The position numbers were made by a program, and so were the translations under genes. 64,000 bases of DNA from contig NW_026611594.1 of NCBI RefSeq assembly GCF_028502605.1, positions 203,501 to 267,500 of the forward strand, in the 5' to 3' direction. How positions within the stretch are numbered: position 1 is the first letter of the stretch; each line of letters starts with the position of its first letter. The stretch comes from Trichoderma breve. Lineage: Eukaryota > Ascomycota > Sordariomycetes > Hypocreales > Hypocreaceae. Below are positions 25,608-38,370 of the stretch, piece after piece. Below the pieces are notes generated by a model that was not told the DNA's origin, did no database searches, and saw only the letters and a list, made by a program, of their open reading frames with translations.

Positions 25608-26955
25608 TTACAGCATTCCCTTCTTGACCTCATCCTCTCTCTCTTCCCACAGCGTCTTGCCCGTGCAGGAGCAGACGGTCTTGTCATTATCCCACATACC
25701 CGCGCTTCGCGCAATGACGCCGACTACAGTGTTGTCGTCGTTCTTGAGCGGCTGCGTCTCATCCTGTCTGGTGAGGACCATGGCATGGCCAATGACTTCC
25801 CAGATCTGAAAGGCGTGGTCCACAAACGCAGATCCGCGGCCGTCCTTGGAAACCTGAACAATCCCCAGAGATCCCTTGGGCTCCTCCTTTTCGCCCCCAG
25901 ACCAGATTGGGCCAGTAGATTCAGCGCCGTCCTTGAGATCTCCAAACTCACGAATGGTTGCCCGATAGGTGCCGGGAGCAACGCCCCTTATTGTGAGATC
26001 GATCAATGTCCGGTCAGGGCTAACTTGCACCATTCTAGCGAGGCCTCTGACTTCCCGGCTGGTATCATCCTCGTCGTGATGCTCCGCTTGGTCAGCGAAT
26101 GTCTCCAGGATGCTCACGGCGGCGCCTGAATAAACAATGTCCGTGTTAGCCACCTGTTTCTAAGGCCAATCGATTGGCATTGACGAAACATGAAAGGTAC
26201 ACCCCCCGTGGAAAAGGGGCCACCATCATGGCAAATTCATGGAAGCTTAGGCTTAGCAGTCAAGATTTGTGAAACGTACTGTTGGAAGCGCCGGATCCGC
26301 GAAGGATGGCGTCTCTCCCCGTAGCTTGGATGGCCTCGACGATGGCCGATGGTGCGACTGCGGCATGGCCCGATGCGTTAGCAGATGTGTAGAGATGATG
26401 CCGTGGAAGTGGCATGCTCATGATGCCATGCTCACCAGATCCCTCGACTGATACCAGCTGGTCCTTGAGGTTTCCCTCGACCTTGGTGATGCCATCGAGT
26501 TTGTAGAGAGAGTCTGAAACGGACTTGACGCAGCCGTCGCAGGATAGCGGGACGGCGAAGAGGGTCTGTTTGCCCAGTGTTTCATCAGCCTCTCAAACGC
26601 TCCATGGACTGTGCACGTTTCTTTTTCTTTGTTTCGAAAAGAACAGAAAAGAAAAAGAAAGAAAAAGAAAAACTCTTTCTAGAGTCAAGGCAGAAGCCAT
26701 ACCTGGAAGCTGTGCTTGACAGCCATGTTGCCTGGTTGGTTGAAGCTGTCAGTCAAGACGCGGGGCAGTTGTAAACCCAGCTTGAGTCAAAGCTGGGAGT
26801 TGAAGCTCGCCAAAGTGGCAATACGTACCGGGTGTCGGAGCGCTACTAGTAGGGCTGGCAGAATGAGAAGCTCTGTATCGGTACGCTGAATAGCCAGCAA
26901 AGAGGCCAAATGAAGCTGCCAGAATCTTGGAAGACGCAGCGTTCCTAAGCGCCAT
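25608..26955 (-). CDS. CCS1: Copper chaperone for Cu/Zn superoxide dismutase
   Basis: Five exons: 26829-26955, 26703-26731, 26436-26565, 26280-26357 and 25608-26125, joining in frame to 293 residues. It delivers copper to SOD1 and forms its disulphide. From the internal ATG at 26726 (MAVKHSFQ) the protein is 249 residues, the usual CCS length. Domain I has the copper-binding LSCDGC of an HMA fold; domain II is SOD-like (GVAPGTYRATIREFGDL, GHAMVLTRQDE); domain III ends with the CxC motif CSCTGKTLWEE. Exon 1 adds 44 residues, MALRNAASSKILAASFGLFAGY onward in part, basic then hydrophobic, like a mitochondrial presequence or anchor. Both starts are plausible. uL13m is divergent 360 bases away. 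Confidence 0.93.
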
Positions 26956-27314
26956 TTATTTCAAGGTGAATGTTCCGAGTATTTGCACTCCAGTGCTTTG
27001 AAATCCACTGCAGTGATGCCATAACGCCGGGATTACACGGTCCCGTCCGGAGGGTGGAGCCGCAAGCAGAGCTTCTGATGGGAAATTTTGGCTTATCCAA
27101 AGAACGATAACGGGAAGGAGGTCATGTGACTTACATACGATAAGATGAGTCAGCAATTGGATATGCAAACTTTCGAGGGTCGAGGTTCGTGATACTGCCC
27201 GCTTTGTAGGTTGGTGAAGCGTCCACTCACGGTGACATTCTCACCGGTGCTTATCGCCTCGAGGCCTAGGTTCTTGCACAAACTTGGACCTTCAATTACT
27301 GCAAGATACACAAT
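26956..27314. promoter_or_regulatory. Divergent promoter of CCS1 and the uL13m gene
   Basis: 359 bases between two divergent start codons. No specific metal-responsive box could be named. Confidence 0.5.
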
Positions 27315-27926
27315 ATGTCGCAGACCGTCGGCCTGGTAAGCCTTTCCAGCTTCTACAGCCAGCCAGCCAAATATCTGGAATTCTTCTTCTAACAATTGCT
27401 CCAACAGACAAGGCTCGCCTACTCTCGAGTATGGCACCAGGTTTCCGCCTCAACCCCTCACCCGACTCTCTCTACCCAGCCCAATGTCACTCCTCCTTCT
27501 CTCGGCCGCCTGGCGTCCCGAATCGCCGTCCTGCTCATGGGCAAGCACAAGCCCACCTTCGACCCTTCAACCGACTGCGGAGACTACGTTGTGGTTACGA
27601 ATTGCGCCGCCCTACACACCACCGGCAACAAGAAATGGCGCAAAAACTACTACAGACACAACACACGGCCGGGTAGCCTCAGGACTGTGACAATGGACGT
27701 GCTCATGGAGAAGCACGGTGGCAGCGAGGTGCTGAGAAAAGCTGTTAGCGGCATGCTGCCCAAGAACAGGCTGCGGGACAAGAGATTGGCGAGACTCAAG
27801 GCGTTTGAGGGCGAGGCGCATCCGTACAAGCAGAATGTGATACGGTTTGGAGGAAAGGCTGTGGGGTCGGAGGGGTGGGATAAGATGGTGGAGGCGATAC
27901 GGAACACGGATAAGGATAGGTTATGA
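27315..27926 (+). CDS. MRPL23: Mitochondrial ribosomal protein uL13m
   Basis: Two exons, 27315-27335 and 27408-27926, give 179 residues of large mitoribosomal subunit protein L13. The first exon encodes only MSQTVGL; exon 2 continues TRLAYSRVWHQVSA, then LGRLASRIAVLLMGKHKPTF, CGDYVVVTNC, GNKKWRKNYYRHNTRPGSL and the L13 end region AVSGMLPKNRLRDKRLARLKAFEGEAHPY. The gene symbol follows the yeast uL13m name. The short first exon depends on the family-typical MSQTVG start and a clean GTAAGC/ACAG intron. Confidence 0.93.
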
Positions 27927-28368
27927 GGATGAGGCGGGAGAAGGGGAAATGATGATGATTATGACGATAATCTTGTAAAGATTGGTTGGTGCTACTTGTA
28001 TTATATGTTTTGTGTGTTTGACGACTCCTGGATGAAGGATGTGGGATGAAGAAGATCTCATAGAAAACTAGAGGGTTGAGGTTGAGGGAGAAAATTGTAA
28101 AGTACATATACAAAACAAACACATATCACGCAGCAGATTTGAAATACGATGCAGCTACAAGACGATACTTGTCAAATGTAATCCAATTGAAAACAAAACG
28201 CTATAACCAAGCTATCTGCGCACTTTGTCGCAGTAGCCGTTCATGACTATCATGGTAATCCATCCATCTAATGTCCTTGATCCAACATTGGCGCAACCCA
28301 AGGCGCCAACATTTACCTATTTAAACATGTAATTGATATCTCTTTTTTTCTGAATTTTTTGAATTTTT
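27927..28368. other. Intergenic between converging genes
   Basis: 3' flanks of uL13m and urate oxidase. T-rich run near 28345-28370. Nothing else seen. Confidence 0.5.
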
Positions 28369-29352
28369 TTACAGGTGCGAGTCGCGGCTGGAGGCAGCGC
28401 CGCGAGCAACCTCGCATTTGATGAGGCCGTTGGGGTTTGACTGGGGGACGTAGACCTCGGCATCCTTGCCAGTGTTCTTAATGCCCTTGTGCCAGCTCAA
28501 ATCTGTAGGGTTTCATTAGCAATTGCAAATCTTCCGTATTTCTATGTGAATGAAAGACTTACCGAGCTCGAAAAAGTGCTTGTTGGGCAGCGAGTAGGTG
28601 ACCAGCTCCGTCTCTGGTACGGCTCCCAGAATTTGCTCGCACATCTTGTACATGGTGTTCTGCACGCTGGCGCTCTCATCCTCGGCGAATCTCGTCAGGG
28701 TGATCTCGCGGGCTTGCTCCCACGCTGGATTGAACTTGGGGACTGCCTCCCGCACGGCCGCGACATCTGCAAAGGTCTTCCACTTCCAGGTGGCGTCAAC
28801 GTCGGTGGACAAGATTCGATCCCAGGTCTCGCCCAGAGTGGTGTACTCGTCCCGCACGAAGCCATGGAATGCCGAGCCAGTGCTCTTGAGCACAGTCAGG
28901 CCCTCAATGCCGCTGTTGATGACGATGCCGCCCTTGCGAGTGATGCGGGCCTCGACGTTGCGCGTCTCCTGGCCGTCGCGCAAGAAACTGTGAGGATGCG
29001 GCTTTCCACGAACCTCCATGCGCGTCCAGCGGTGCGTGATGACCTTGACGTTTGCGGCGTGGATGTGGCTGTAGGTGTCGATGAAGTGGGAGCCGAGGAT
29101 GGCGGCGAAGAGCTCCGGGGGGTTGACGGGGTTCAGCTTGGCGGTGATGAAGATTGTGTTCTTGATGGAGTCGGTGGCGACGACGACGCTGTTGTCGCCC
29201 TTTGTGTAGGAGACGTCGATGTCGCCCTCGAGGAGGCAGCTGACGGTCATTTCGGTGACGGTGTGGATGCCGGTGGCAGCGTCGCGGTCGGTCTTGAGCA
29301 CGCGGACGTTGTCCTTGCCATAGCGGGCAGCGGAGACGTGAGCGGTGGCCAT
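28369..29352 (-). CDS. uaZ: Urate oxidase (uricase), peroxisomal
   Basis: Two exons, 28563-29352 and 28369-28502, give 307 residues. Uricase oxidises urate to 5-hydroxyisourate in purine breakdown. Family features: SAARYGKDNVRVLK at the N-terminus, TGIHTVTEMTVSCLLEGD, YTKGDNSVVVATDSIKNT, HFIDTYSHIHAANVKVI, HRWTRM, GGIVINSGIEGLTVLKSTGSAF and LPNKHFFELGKSF-equivalent leading into DLSWHKG. The second exon ends in SHL, a peroxisomal targeting signal type 1. The symbol follows the Aspergillus name. Length matches the family. A TATATATA on the minus strand at about 29568 lies some 215 bases upstream of the ATG. Confidence 0.95.
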
Positions 29353-31163
29353 GATGATGAGATGAATTGGGTTGTTTGTGTGAAGTTGAAGCTGGTGATT
29401 TACTCGGGGGGAGAGAGTTCAATGGAGAGGAGAGAGCTGGTGGCGGAAGTGTCACGGAGATTGGAAGCGGCAAGCAAACAAACCAAGATGTCAACGATCA
29501 CAACACTCAGCAATGAAGCTAGAGAAAAGATGGATGCAAGTTTGATCTACAAGGAGCGTGGCCTAGATATATATAGCACATGCCCGTTGGTTACATGTGC
29601 ACCCGGAGGGCAGCATGAGATGATTCCATATCCACTTTCCTATCTGACACGCGCAAGATAGCTATCGGACATCGCCTCACATTGACTTTGCACAATAAGC
29701 AAAGGCAAACAACTCCGATCGACCATGCATAGCACCGGCTCGACTTTCCCGCAAGCGGCATCAGCGGCAAAAAGGGCAAGCCTTCGGGCCATGGCGCGTT
29801 GCAGCAGAGCCGACGAGCTGATGAGCAGCAAAAGACAATTGCAAGTCTCCAATGTATGGCTGGTGGGGTGCGACACAAAGAGGCCCGGAGCCCGCCGAAT
29901 CCCAGACGCGGAGCCCCGGAGGGCCCAGGCAGCTGGATCCTGATAGAAAGCTTGGGTCGGGATCCGGGATTTTTGGCGCTGAGGAGATGGGCCGATGATT
30001 TATGGAGGTACTTCGATGTTGGTGGTGCAGCTGGTGGGAAGGGGATGTATTTTGGGGTTCGTGAAATGACCTGATGGAAGCATATTTGATGCCGAATCGA
30101 ATGAGGGTATTGGGGTTGTATGTAGATATGGATGGCTATCTAAGATGCTGGGGGAATCTCAATCAAGATAAGCAAGGACTAATGTGAATTAGTCGTAGTC
30201 AGTTGCGAGCTTGTTAGTCTTTGGTCAGTTTGCCTCTCTTGTGATTTCATCAGATGGGTCTTGAACCAAGTGGGAAATCATTGGTATTGGGGTCGTTATT
30301 TCGGCGCAGATCGCTATAGACAGACCCATCAGCCACAGCTTGATGCCATCATGCGATCGGGCTATTGCGCCCCGACGTTTGGTCATTGACGTTACCACGG
30401 ACGGGTTTTAGTTTAGGTTGCATTGATACAGGCCTGGAAGAATTAGCATTGCTATTATCTGCAAATGGTCATACTCTTCTTTCTCCCTTCTGCACTCTGT
30501 TCATGGCATTTTAAAGAGTCAAGTTCATAAATCGCCGACAATAGGGTAGATGTCGCGCAGTAGAAATAGACTGGTACTTCCGTTCTGCTGGTAAAATGGC
30601 CCACAGCGCATGTACTGCTGTGCCACACCTCTGCTACTACAGTACAGCCACCAAACCTCATTCACCAGCCATGCATGGATGCTTTCAGCCCGGCCTTTCT
30701 GAAATCCTGACGGCTGGTAACGCTTCATTTCAGTCCATCCTCTGCGTCGGTGCTTGATTTGCTGTGTCGCGGGCTCAGCCTCGTCCCCTCGCATGTCTTG
30801 ACCAGCTTCACAGCCGCGCCCGTCGAATCTGCGCAATTCGCTGTGCTCAGATTTTCGCTCGGCCTTGTGCCTTGTCTTTAGCTTGTCCTTCCGCCGCGCC
30901 AAGTTTCCACCGCTCAGATCTGCGATCTACCCAGCGTTCCATTCTGTCACAGGTCCGCCAATAAGCACAGCTGCCCGTCCAGTTTCATGTGCTTCGAGCC
31001 GGACGAGTCGACAATCCGAGTCTCACTTCTCCACGACACTGCCTGGACACAGCGCGAGCGAGACGAAACCCCCGAACCAGAGTCGCTAACACTCCTGGCC
31101 GCATAAACATACGAATGCTGAGGGCATAGTTCCTCCCCCCCCTCGGTGGGCGTCGCCGTCGCC
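29353..31163. promoter_or_regulatory. Divergent intergenic region between uricase and Rictor genes
   Basis: About 1.8 kb with no recognised gene. The right part (30700-31160) is pyrimidine-rich and probably the promoter and 5' leader of the Rictor gene. Confidence 0.5.
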
Positions 31164-34100
31164 ATGCTGGCCAGCTCCTCGTCCAGCCAGAAGGGGTTTG
31201 CCACGTCCGGCCGGCCCTCGCAGAGCCTCGAGCGGTCCGACGTGCAGACCATCGGCCGGACCAGCATCGATCGCGAGGGCACTGGGCTGCAGATTCCCAA
31301 TGGCGGGGCTCCCAGGAACCTATCGGCTTCAGCCGCCTCGTATGCTCCGCGAGCCAGCAGTCTCAATCCTGGCGCCGGCCCCGGCAGCTTCAGCTCCGAG
31401 CTGCGCAGCCAGATGATCCCCATCCGCTCAGGCAGCCGGACCGACGCGGGGCCTGTATACCCAAACAGCTTCGTAGACAAGGTCGAGGATGGCGAGATTG
31501 CCGAGCAGAATCTCTCGGCGTTGCGGGACAAGCTCAGCAGAGAAATGAAGATCAAGGAGGGCAGCGAAAACATGCTGGAGGCACTCAACCTCAAGAAGCC
31601 CAAGCAGACGAAGGAGCAGCGCCAGAGAGTCGAAGCTGAGCTGACCGCCAGCCATTCGCGCATCAAGGTGTTGAAGCAGCAGATCTCGGATGCCCAGGCC
31701 ACCAGAGCGGCTCCGCCTAGCACACCTCCCAGGACCAGAGCCCAGCAAGATGTTGCTCTCCACCGCTCACCGCATAGCATCCGATCGGGCCCCGGCTCAG
31801 ATGTCGAAGAATCTACCGAGAATCCAACATTTACCCTTGCCGAGCTCCTCCAAGCGCTGGAAGTTGGGGGGATGACTCCCGACTACTATGTGACTCGGGC
31901 GAATCTTCTGGTCGACCTGTTCAAGAGATATCCCACCCTTAAATACGACCTGGTGTGGTCAGTTTTTGGCCTCCGCATGCAGATGATGCTCCTCAGCGAA
32001 AGCCGGGAGGTTGTCGCGGCTGGCTATCGCGCGACGAGATATGCGATTTCGGATCGAAACTCTCTTAAGAAGATTAGGAGCTTGAATACTGACTTTTTAG
32101 TTATACGGTAGGCTTTCCGGGATATTAGGTGTCTGGTAGAAATCAAGCTAACGTGCTTTTAGATCTTTGAACAACTATCGAAAAGCAGATGTCGAAAGAG
32201 AGCAGGCTCTCAAGTTTGTCCGAGCATTTCTTGACGTTAAGGACGGAGTCAAAGAGATCTCGCGCGCCGTTGTACGGACCATTGTGGCCGTAGCCGAGTA
32301 CGGCGATGATCGGTCTGGATCAGCCCAGCCCACTGAACAAAATACAGATCGCCTACGCCCAATCTGCATCGAAACCCTGGCGGAGATTATGGTGCGAGAT
32401 CCTCGTCTAATCCTGGCATCAGGTGGTCTTGGTCCACTCTCTGAGGCTCTCTCCGAGGGAACTTACAAGGCCCCCGAGAGTCTGACGGCTGCCTTCCTCT
32501 ATCTCCTGGACACGCCGCATAGACGAAAATACATCCAACCCGGATATGGCTTGGATGTGGTCTTTAACGCCTTTACAAGCCAACTTGCTGGCAGCGAAGT
32601 TGTGCTGAAGCAGAACTGCAAAGCCATTTCCGTTGCTATGCGATCATGGTCTGGCCTTATGACACTCTGCATGTACGACTTTCGGTCTATTCGATCTCTC
32701 ATTATGAGTGTATCTCTCCCCAACCCTGCCGTCCGAGAAACGATTTTGGACTTGCTCTTTTCACTCCTTCGCATTAAACCCCCTGCCTGGGCTGTGTCCT
32801 TTTTGGCGGGACGCAGGCTGACAACCTACGGAAGGGTGAACAGCCTGCACTTGAAAGCTGAGAGTAAAGATAGAGGGTATCTAGAAGAAGATATGGGAGA
32901 GCAAAACTTTGTGGACCACTATACAGCGCTCATCTTGGCGGTTCTCATCAGATCCGGACTTATTCAGACTCTGCTACATGTTGCGCGCTCCGAGAACGAC
33001 ACCATGCTGAAGCGCAAGACGACGCTGTTGATTGGCGAGGCGCTGAAGTTGGCGGCAAGACTGCTTCCTCCCTCGTGGAGCGCAGAAATACAACTCTTGC
33101 CAGAACTCTTTTCCGCGGCGGCCAAGTTTGGTGACCACCAGTCCTACATTGCGTCGGGCATTGTCTACCAGATGAGCAGCATCAATCGCACTTTATACCG
33201 AAGTGCGCCGGCCGATTCATTAGCTGGCATTCTACCATCGAGTGATAGCATGAATGATCTAGCCCTCCTTGATGACCAACGCAAGGCAGGTTCTACGGTG
33301 GCATTTGATGATGCTACATTCCGGCAGCTTCTCATTGACACTGGTGTGCTCAACAGCTCCAACTATTCTAAATGGAACTGGGAGAATATCATCAAGGTTA
33401 TTGACGGTCCTCTGCAAGTCGGCAAGAGACTCGAAGAGGCCATCAAGGCCTCCAAGTTTATGAAGAGAATCATGAGCTTTTACAGGCCCTTCAAGTACAA
33501 GTTTGCCGACGTCCGAAACACACGAAACGCACAAAAGTATGTCAGGGCTGGATGTGCTCTGGTGCACTCCCTGTTACAATCACCAGAGGGAGTCAGATTC
33601 TTGGCAGATAGCAAGCTGCTGAGACAGATTGCGGAATGTCTGGCTCAGTGCGATCCGGTAAGCCTCATCTAAATAAGATTACTTTATAGTTTCTATGCTG
33701 ACGTTTGGGCGGCAGACCAGTGGATTGACCGCACAGTATCCCATGTTTTCTAAGGACAGGCTAACAGATACTCTCTGCGCTGGCTACTTTCCGATGCTTG
33801 GAGTGCTTACTGGCGACCCTAAGGGGTTGGCTATGCTGGAGAGGTGGCGCATGTTCAACATGATGTACCATATCTACGAGCTAACCCAGCGCCCTGATCT
33901 TGTCAAGCTCCTCCTCTCTAGTTTCGACTATAGCCTCCAAGGCCACCACCGCATCCTGCTTTCGAAAGCGCTGACGGCGGGGACGAAAGAGATCCGAATA
34001 CACGCCACAAATACGCTTCGGAAATGCACTCTTCGGAGAGTGCCATCTATTGACGGTCGGGGCGAAATGAGCGACTCGAAGTGGGCTATCCAACTATTAG

Positions 34101-35434
34101 TCACCCAGCTGTACGATCCGGAGATTGAAGTTTGCTCTACTGCGGTCAAGATACTGGAAAAAGCCTGCAACAGAAAGGCTTACTTGGCGTACATTGTCGA
34201 GTGTCGCCCGGCCCTGGATCATCTTGGCGAGATTGGAGCGCCCCTCTTGCTACGATTCCTATCCACATCCATCGGTTATCACTACCTAGATGGACTTGAT
34301 TATATCAGCAACGAAATGGATGATTGGTTTTTGGGAAGAAACGACTCGTATGTCGGCCTTATCGAGGCTAGCTTGGCCAAGGCATTCTTGACGGATACGG
34401 ACGAACAACATCATCGCCTCAGCGTGTTTGAGGAACATGAGGCGGAAACCGATTATCACGATAGCCATATACCACCCCACTTCTACAGGGAGCTGACGAG
34501 AACCCAAGAGGGTTGCAGGTTGCTCAGTGACAAGGGCCATTTTGAGGAGTTTGCCAACACAATTCGCGAACATGGCATGCAATCCGAAGACCATGAACTG
34601 ATTACAAAAGTGAAGGGCTGCCTTTGGGCTGTGGGCAACGTGGGATCCATGGAGCTTGGTGCACCATTCTTGGAGTCTACCGATATGGTTGAGCAGATTA
34701 TCAAAATTGCAACACAACACGAGGTGATGAGTCTCCGTGGAACCGCCTTTTTCGTTCTCGGTCTCATTTCTCGATCGACACATGGTCTAGAAATTCTGTC
34801 AGAACACGGATGGGATGCAAATACTACGCTCATGGGCAATTCCCTTGGCTTCTGCATTCCGTCCAACCTGTCGACGCTGTTTTCACTCTCGCCGTGGCAT
34901 CACGAGACGGCTGCTTCTATTACACTGCCAGAGTCACAATGCACCATAAGAGAGCAGCCTCCGCCCAGACCCGCTCGGCCGCCGCTGGAGTTGTCAGAAA
35001 TGCCACCCCTTCTTAACGATAGTGCCATCAGCGAGCGCATACTCGAGCTTATAGTAGACCTTGGAAACACCGTTCTATACCGGAAAGCAGTCACCGAGTT
35101 GCAGAAAATTAAGGCTCGCAAGCCAATGGCTTTCCGCAGCGCAGAATTCTTCAAGACGGTCATGGGGCTGATGGAGTGGAATCACTACCGACTCGGCGTC
35201 CGTAGAATGGTGATTGACCTGTTTGAAAAGACTGTCATGCGGCAAATCGTGTTCGAGGAAGAGGAGAGCGATAGCAGCGAGGAGGATGAGAGCAGTCCGG
35301 TGGAGCTGGATGACAGTGTCAGCTCTGGAGACGGAGACGACAGGGATGATAGGACGGAGAGGCAGAGGAGCATAAGCGAGCCTGCTGAGCCGCCGCTGGA
35401 TTTGCTGCCGGCACCCTTGAGGGTACGACGGTGA
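31164..35434 (+). CDS. ste20: TORC2 subunit Rictor/Ste20/AVO3
   Basis: Three exons, 31164-32107, 32163-33657 and 33716-35434, total 1385 residues. Rictor is the defining scaffold of TOR complex 2, which phosphorylates AGC kinases and controls actin and membrane stress responses. The first about 115 residues are disordered; about 120-190 is a charged coiled coil (ALRDKLSREMKIKEGSENML) resembling an HR1 Rho-binding repeat. The armadillo-type Rictor N, M and V regions follow: TPDYYVTRANLLVDLFKRYP, RPICIETLAEIMVRDPRL, KRIMSFYRPFKYKFADV, CAGYFPMLGVLTGDPKGLAML, GCLWAVGNVGSMELGAPFL and SLRGTAFFVLGLISRS. The end is acidic and Ser-rich. The ATG at 31164 is the first in the frame; an upstream exon is possible. 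The symbol is the S. pombe name and is unrelated to the PAK kinase called STE20. Confidence 0.93.
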
Positions 35435-38054
35435 GGAGAAAGTTTGGGGCTGTCAATTTATAACAAGTTGGGGGCTGTTAGTTTATAACGAGGTGTGCCC
35501 CAGGATGGGCCGATTGGAGGGGGGATATGCTTAAATGATGATGATGAGGAAGCGGGTTTTGGGTTTCAACGATTTGGAATGGCGGTGCGTATCGGATGGA
35601 GGGGGCTTTATACGTTGGGTGATTTATGGCCAGCATGGTGTTTTATTTGCTCGCATAGCAAAACGCATTTACTCTTTTTGCCCTCAGATATATGCACACA
35701 TTTACACACACACACACATCAACACGTTCACACACAACGCTCATATATATATCTGTTTTTGAAGCGGCGAGAGAGTTGCAGCTTTTTTCTTTTGGCGCGA
35801 AAAAGGGAAAGGGGTTCATTTTCATTCTGGCGCTGGGGGAGGGAAGGGGGAGTAGCTTGGTAGAAAGCTTTTTAGGGGAGTGAGGATGGGGCGGTCTTTA
35901 TTTTGAGACTTGTATTTGCATTTACTTTTTTTGTGGTTTGTGTGAGTCTCTTTAGCTTGGGTTCTTTCTTGGCAAATAGATTTGATATGGACAGGCTTGT
36001 GTGAAACTGATGATTGTGCTGTGATGACTATCTTGAGTTTGTGTATGCTGTGGGTTTATGTGGTGGTTATATGTCAACTGAGGAGACGAATTCGATTGTT
36101 CAGATGATATAATTTGTCTCTACTGAACAGAGTTGATCTCTACTGGCCCTCAACTATGCCTGGGGAGAAACCGGGGTATAGTTGGGCTTATTACCGGCGT
36201 TGAATCGGGGAATGTGGGATGAAACTGGCATCTCACCATTCGTATCCGACAGGGGAATACCGCCAACCTGTGGGAGAATGCTGCCAACTTGGGAGTGCTT
36301 ACCCCTTACTGCAATGAGAACTATCAATGTAGCTAGGCTAGATGTTTTGTTTCTGTATTTCCATCAATTAGGATTCATCGAGTGGTATAGCTCCAAGTTG
36401 TATAGTAAAGCGCTGTATCGGGTAGGGAGTAACTGAAGGGGAGTATCGCTCTACTGCAAGGTATCATCCCTGTTAAGCTTCTTATTTTACTATGGAATCT
36501 TCGGGACATCGGCACGCTATTTCATCTCGTGGAACTTTTTGAAGATGGCCTATGAAGACGGCCCTCATCAGCATAATAGAAACAACAGAGGACATCAGGC
36601 CTGAAACGATAGGATGACCCAAAAACGGTAATAGGTGTTGGCTGTGATTAGCTGTTTTCGGGCTTCAGATACAGTCCGTAATCATTATGCGGTATCCATT
36701 ATCCGTATGTGGCTATCATTGGGCTATACTGGAACCATTACGAGGAGACCGAGGCCTTGCATTGGTTGCCAGACTCTAAACTCAAGCGCTGTTTGGTGCA
36801 AAAATAATCACCGGACTAAACTCCACCCCCGGCCTCTCTACTTCTCGTCAGCAATATAATTCTTAGTTTCCAAACCTAACTCGAAAGACCTAAGAGAATG
36901 CCATAACCTTATTTCCCCTCAACCCATTTACAGACAAGCCTAATCAAGCTGCATGAGGGAATACCCGCGCTTGGCGGACGATCAGCACACAAATCCAGAC
37001 GCTCGCACACAAGGCATCCTTGCTTTGTAGTCGTAGCGATAAGCGACAGAACTATCAGTTACACTCCTGACAAGTCGTTTTGCACTATCAAAGCCACAAT
37101 ATTGGTATATGTATTGCTCCAGTGTACGCACGTATTCACCTCGCTCTTTCTACCTATTCTGATACTCACTTGCCGGGGGTACCTGCATGTGGTTCAACCT
37201 AACTTAACCCGCCCTGTCCTGAACTGCTTCATCCTAGTGCATTACTAAAAGATCCTAACATTATTTAAGCGAAGCGTCTGTTTCTAGCTAATATATGTTT
37301 TGAGGGATAAGCTGGTATTTAGGTAGTTTACCAATAGTAGTATACTGTAAGTAGTGAATGCAAATGTGAGATACCCAGAGTATAAGAGCAAAGCTTCACC
37401 GCCGATCCCGCAATTCTATACCTGTACACCGCATTTGGAATGTGTTTGACAGGGTTTAAATATCAATTCTTTCTTGATTTGTCTTTGTCTTACTGATTAA
37501 TTAACCAGTAAGCCTCGCGACCAGGTACGGAGCTGTGTCAGTGACATACGAGTAGTATGCTACAATCTCCTTAGCGAGAGCGGAGTACAGCAAGTAAGCA
37601 GCTGGAGTCGGCTGTAACTCTTCCGTAAAACATCTCTCCTAGTCAATGCCATGGTACTGTAGCCGTTCCACCGGGACTATACGCAGTAGTTTCAGGAACA
37701 AGTAGAATGTGTCTTCTGTTACATTTACTGTCTAGCGGACTACGAGGGACGAGGGTGGCGGAAAAATTGAGCACCGCATAGAAGATCTTTGCAAATCGAA
37801 AACAGCTCTTTGTGAGGTAACTCGATGGATTTTGGCAAGAGAGAAGTACGCTATATGAGACAAGCGATACCATACATAGAGCTACTGGGAAAGAACATGG
37901 CCATATCTCAATTCTTGCATGCTGCCTTCAATATGTCATTGACTGGCCATGTCAAATGTGAACCACCCCGGAAACACGAGCTCGACGTCGGACTCCGTTC
38001 GCAGCCTGCATGATCATGTCAGATAATGGCCTAGATGATCGTGTCAGATGGTAT

Positions 38055-38102
38055 CCCAGATAGTAGCCCAGATAATAACCCGGATAATAGCCCAGATAAT
38101 AG
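38055..38102 (+). repeat. Four tandem 12-bp units
   Basis: Four adjacent copies of CCCAGATAATAG or one-base variants (CCCAGATAGTAG, CCCAGATAATAA, CCCGGATAATAG). All variants are transitions. Degenerate related words (AGATAATGGCC, AGATGATCG) continue to the left to about 38020. Confidence 0.85.
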
Positions 38103-38291
38103 CCTATGTGATTGTGCTAGCTCATTCATCTTCTCAAGTTCCTCGGCCCCTCGACTTAGACTAAATCAAGGGGTGTATCTGCTAAAGTGATTGGCCAGGA
38201 ACCCTGCGATATACAGCATATCACGTTCCACAGCGCTACTAGTGCCGTATAAGGACCATGTAGATTCGGTTTATGGAGAGACAGCAGGACG

Positions 38292-38301
38292 TATATATAA
38301 G
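38292..38301 (+). promoter_or_regulatory. TATA box of the KP4-like gene
   Basis: TATATATAAG lies 70 bases upstream of the start codon at 38371, the usual place for a strong, regulated fungal promoter. Confidence 0.6.
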
Positions 38302-38370
38302 ACACGTTCGTCTCTGTTATTTTGAACTCGTCTTCAGAGCATCCAAAGCCCTAATACAATTGCCAACATC

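Larger units (their letters stand above)
35435..38370. other. Intergenic region at the change from core to accessory DNA
   Basis: About 2.9 kb without a recognised gene. Low-complexity CA/TG runs lie at 35695-35755. From about 36 kb the sequence becomes more AT-rich with many short translations of no family. Contains a 12-bp tandem repeat (separate entry) and the TATA box of the KP4-like gene. Confidence 0.55.

Noticed and set aside
28489..29661. 390-codon plus-strand frame opposite the uricase gene
   Set aside because: It is the antisense shadow of a well-supported uricase exon with strong codon bias.
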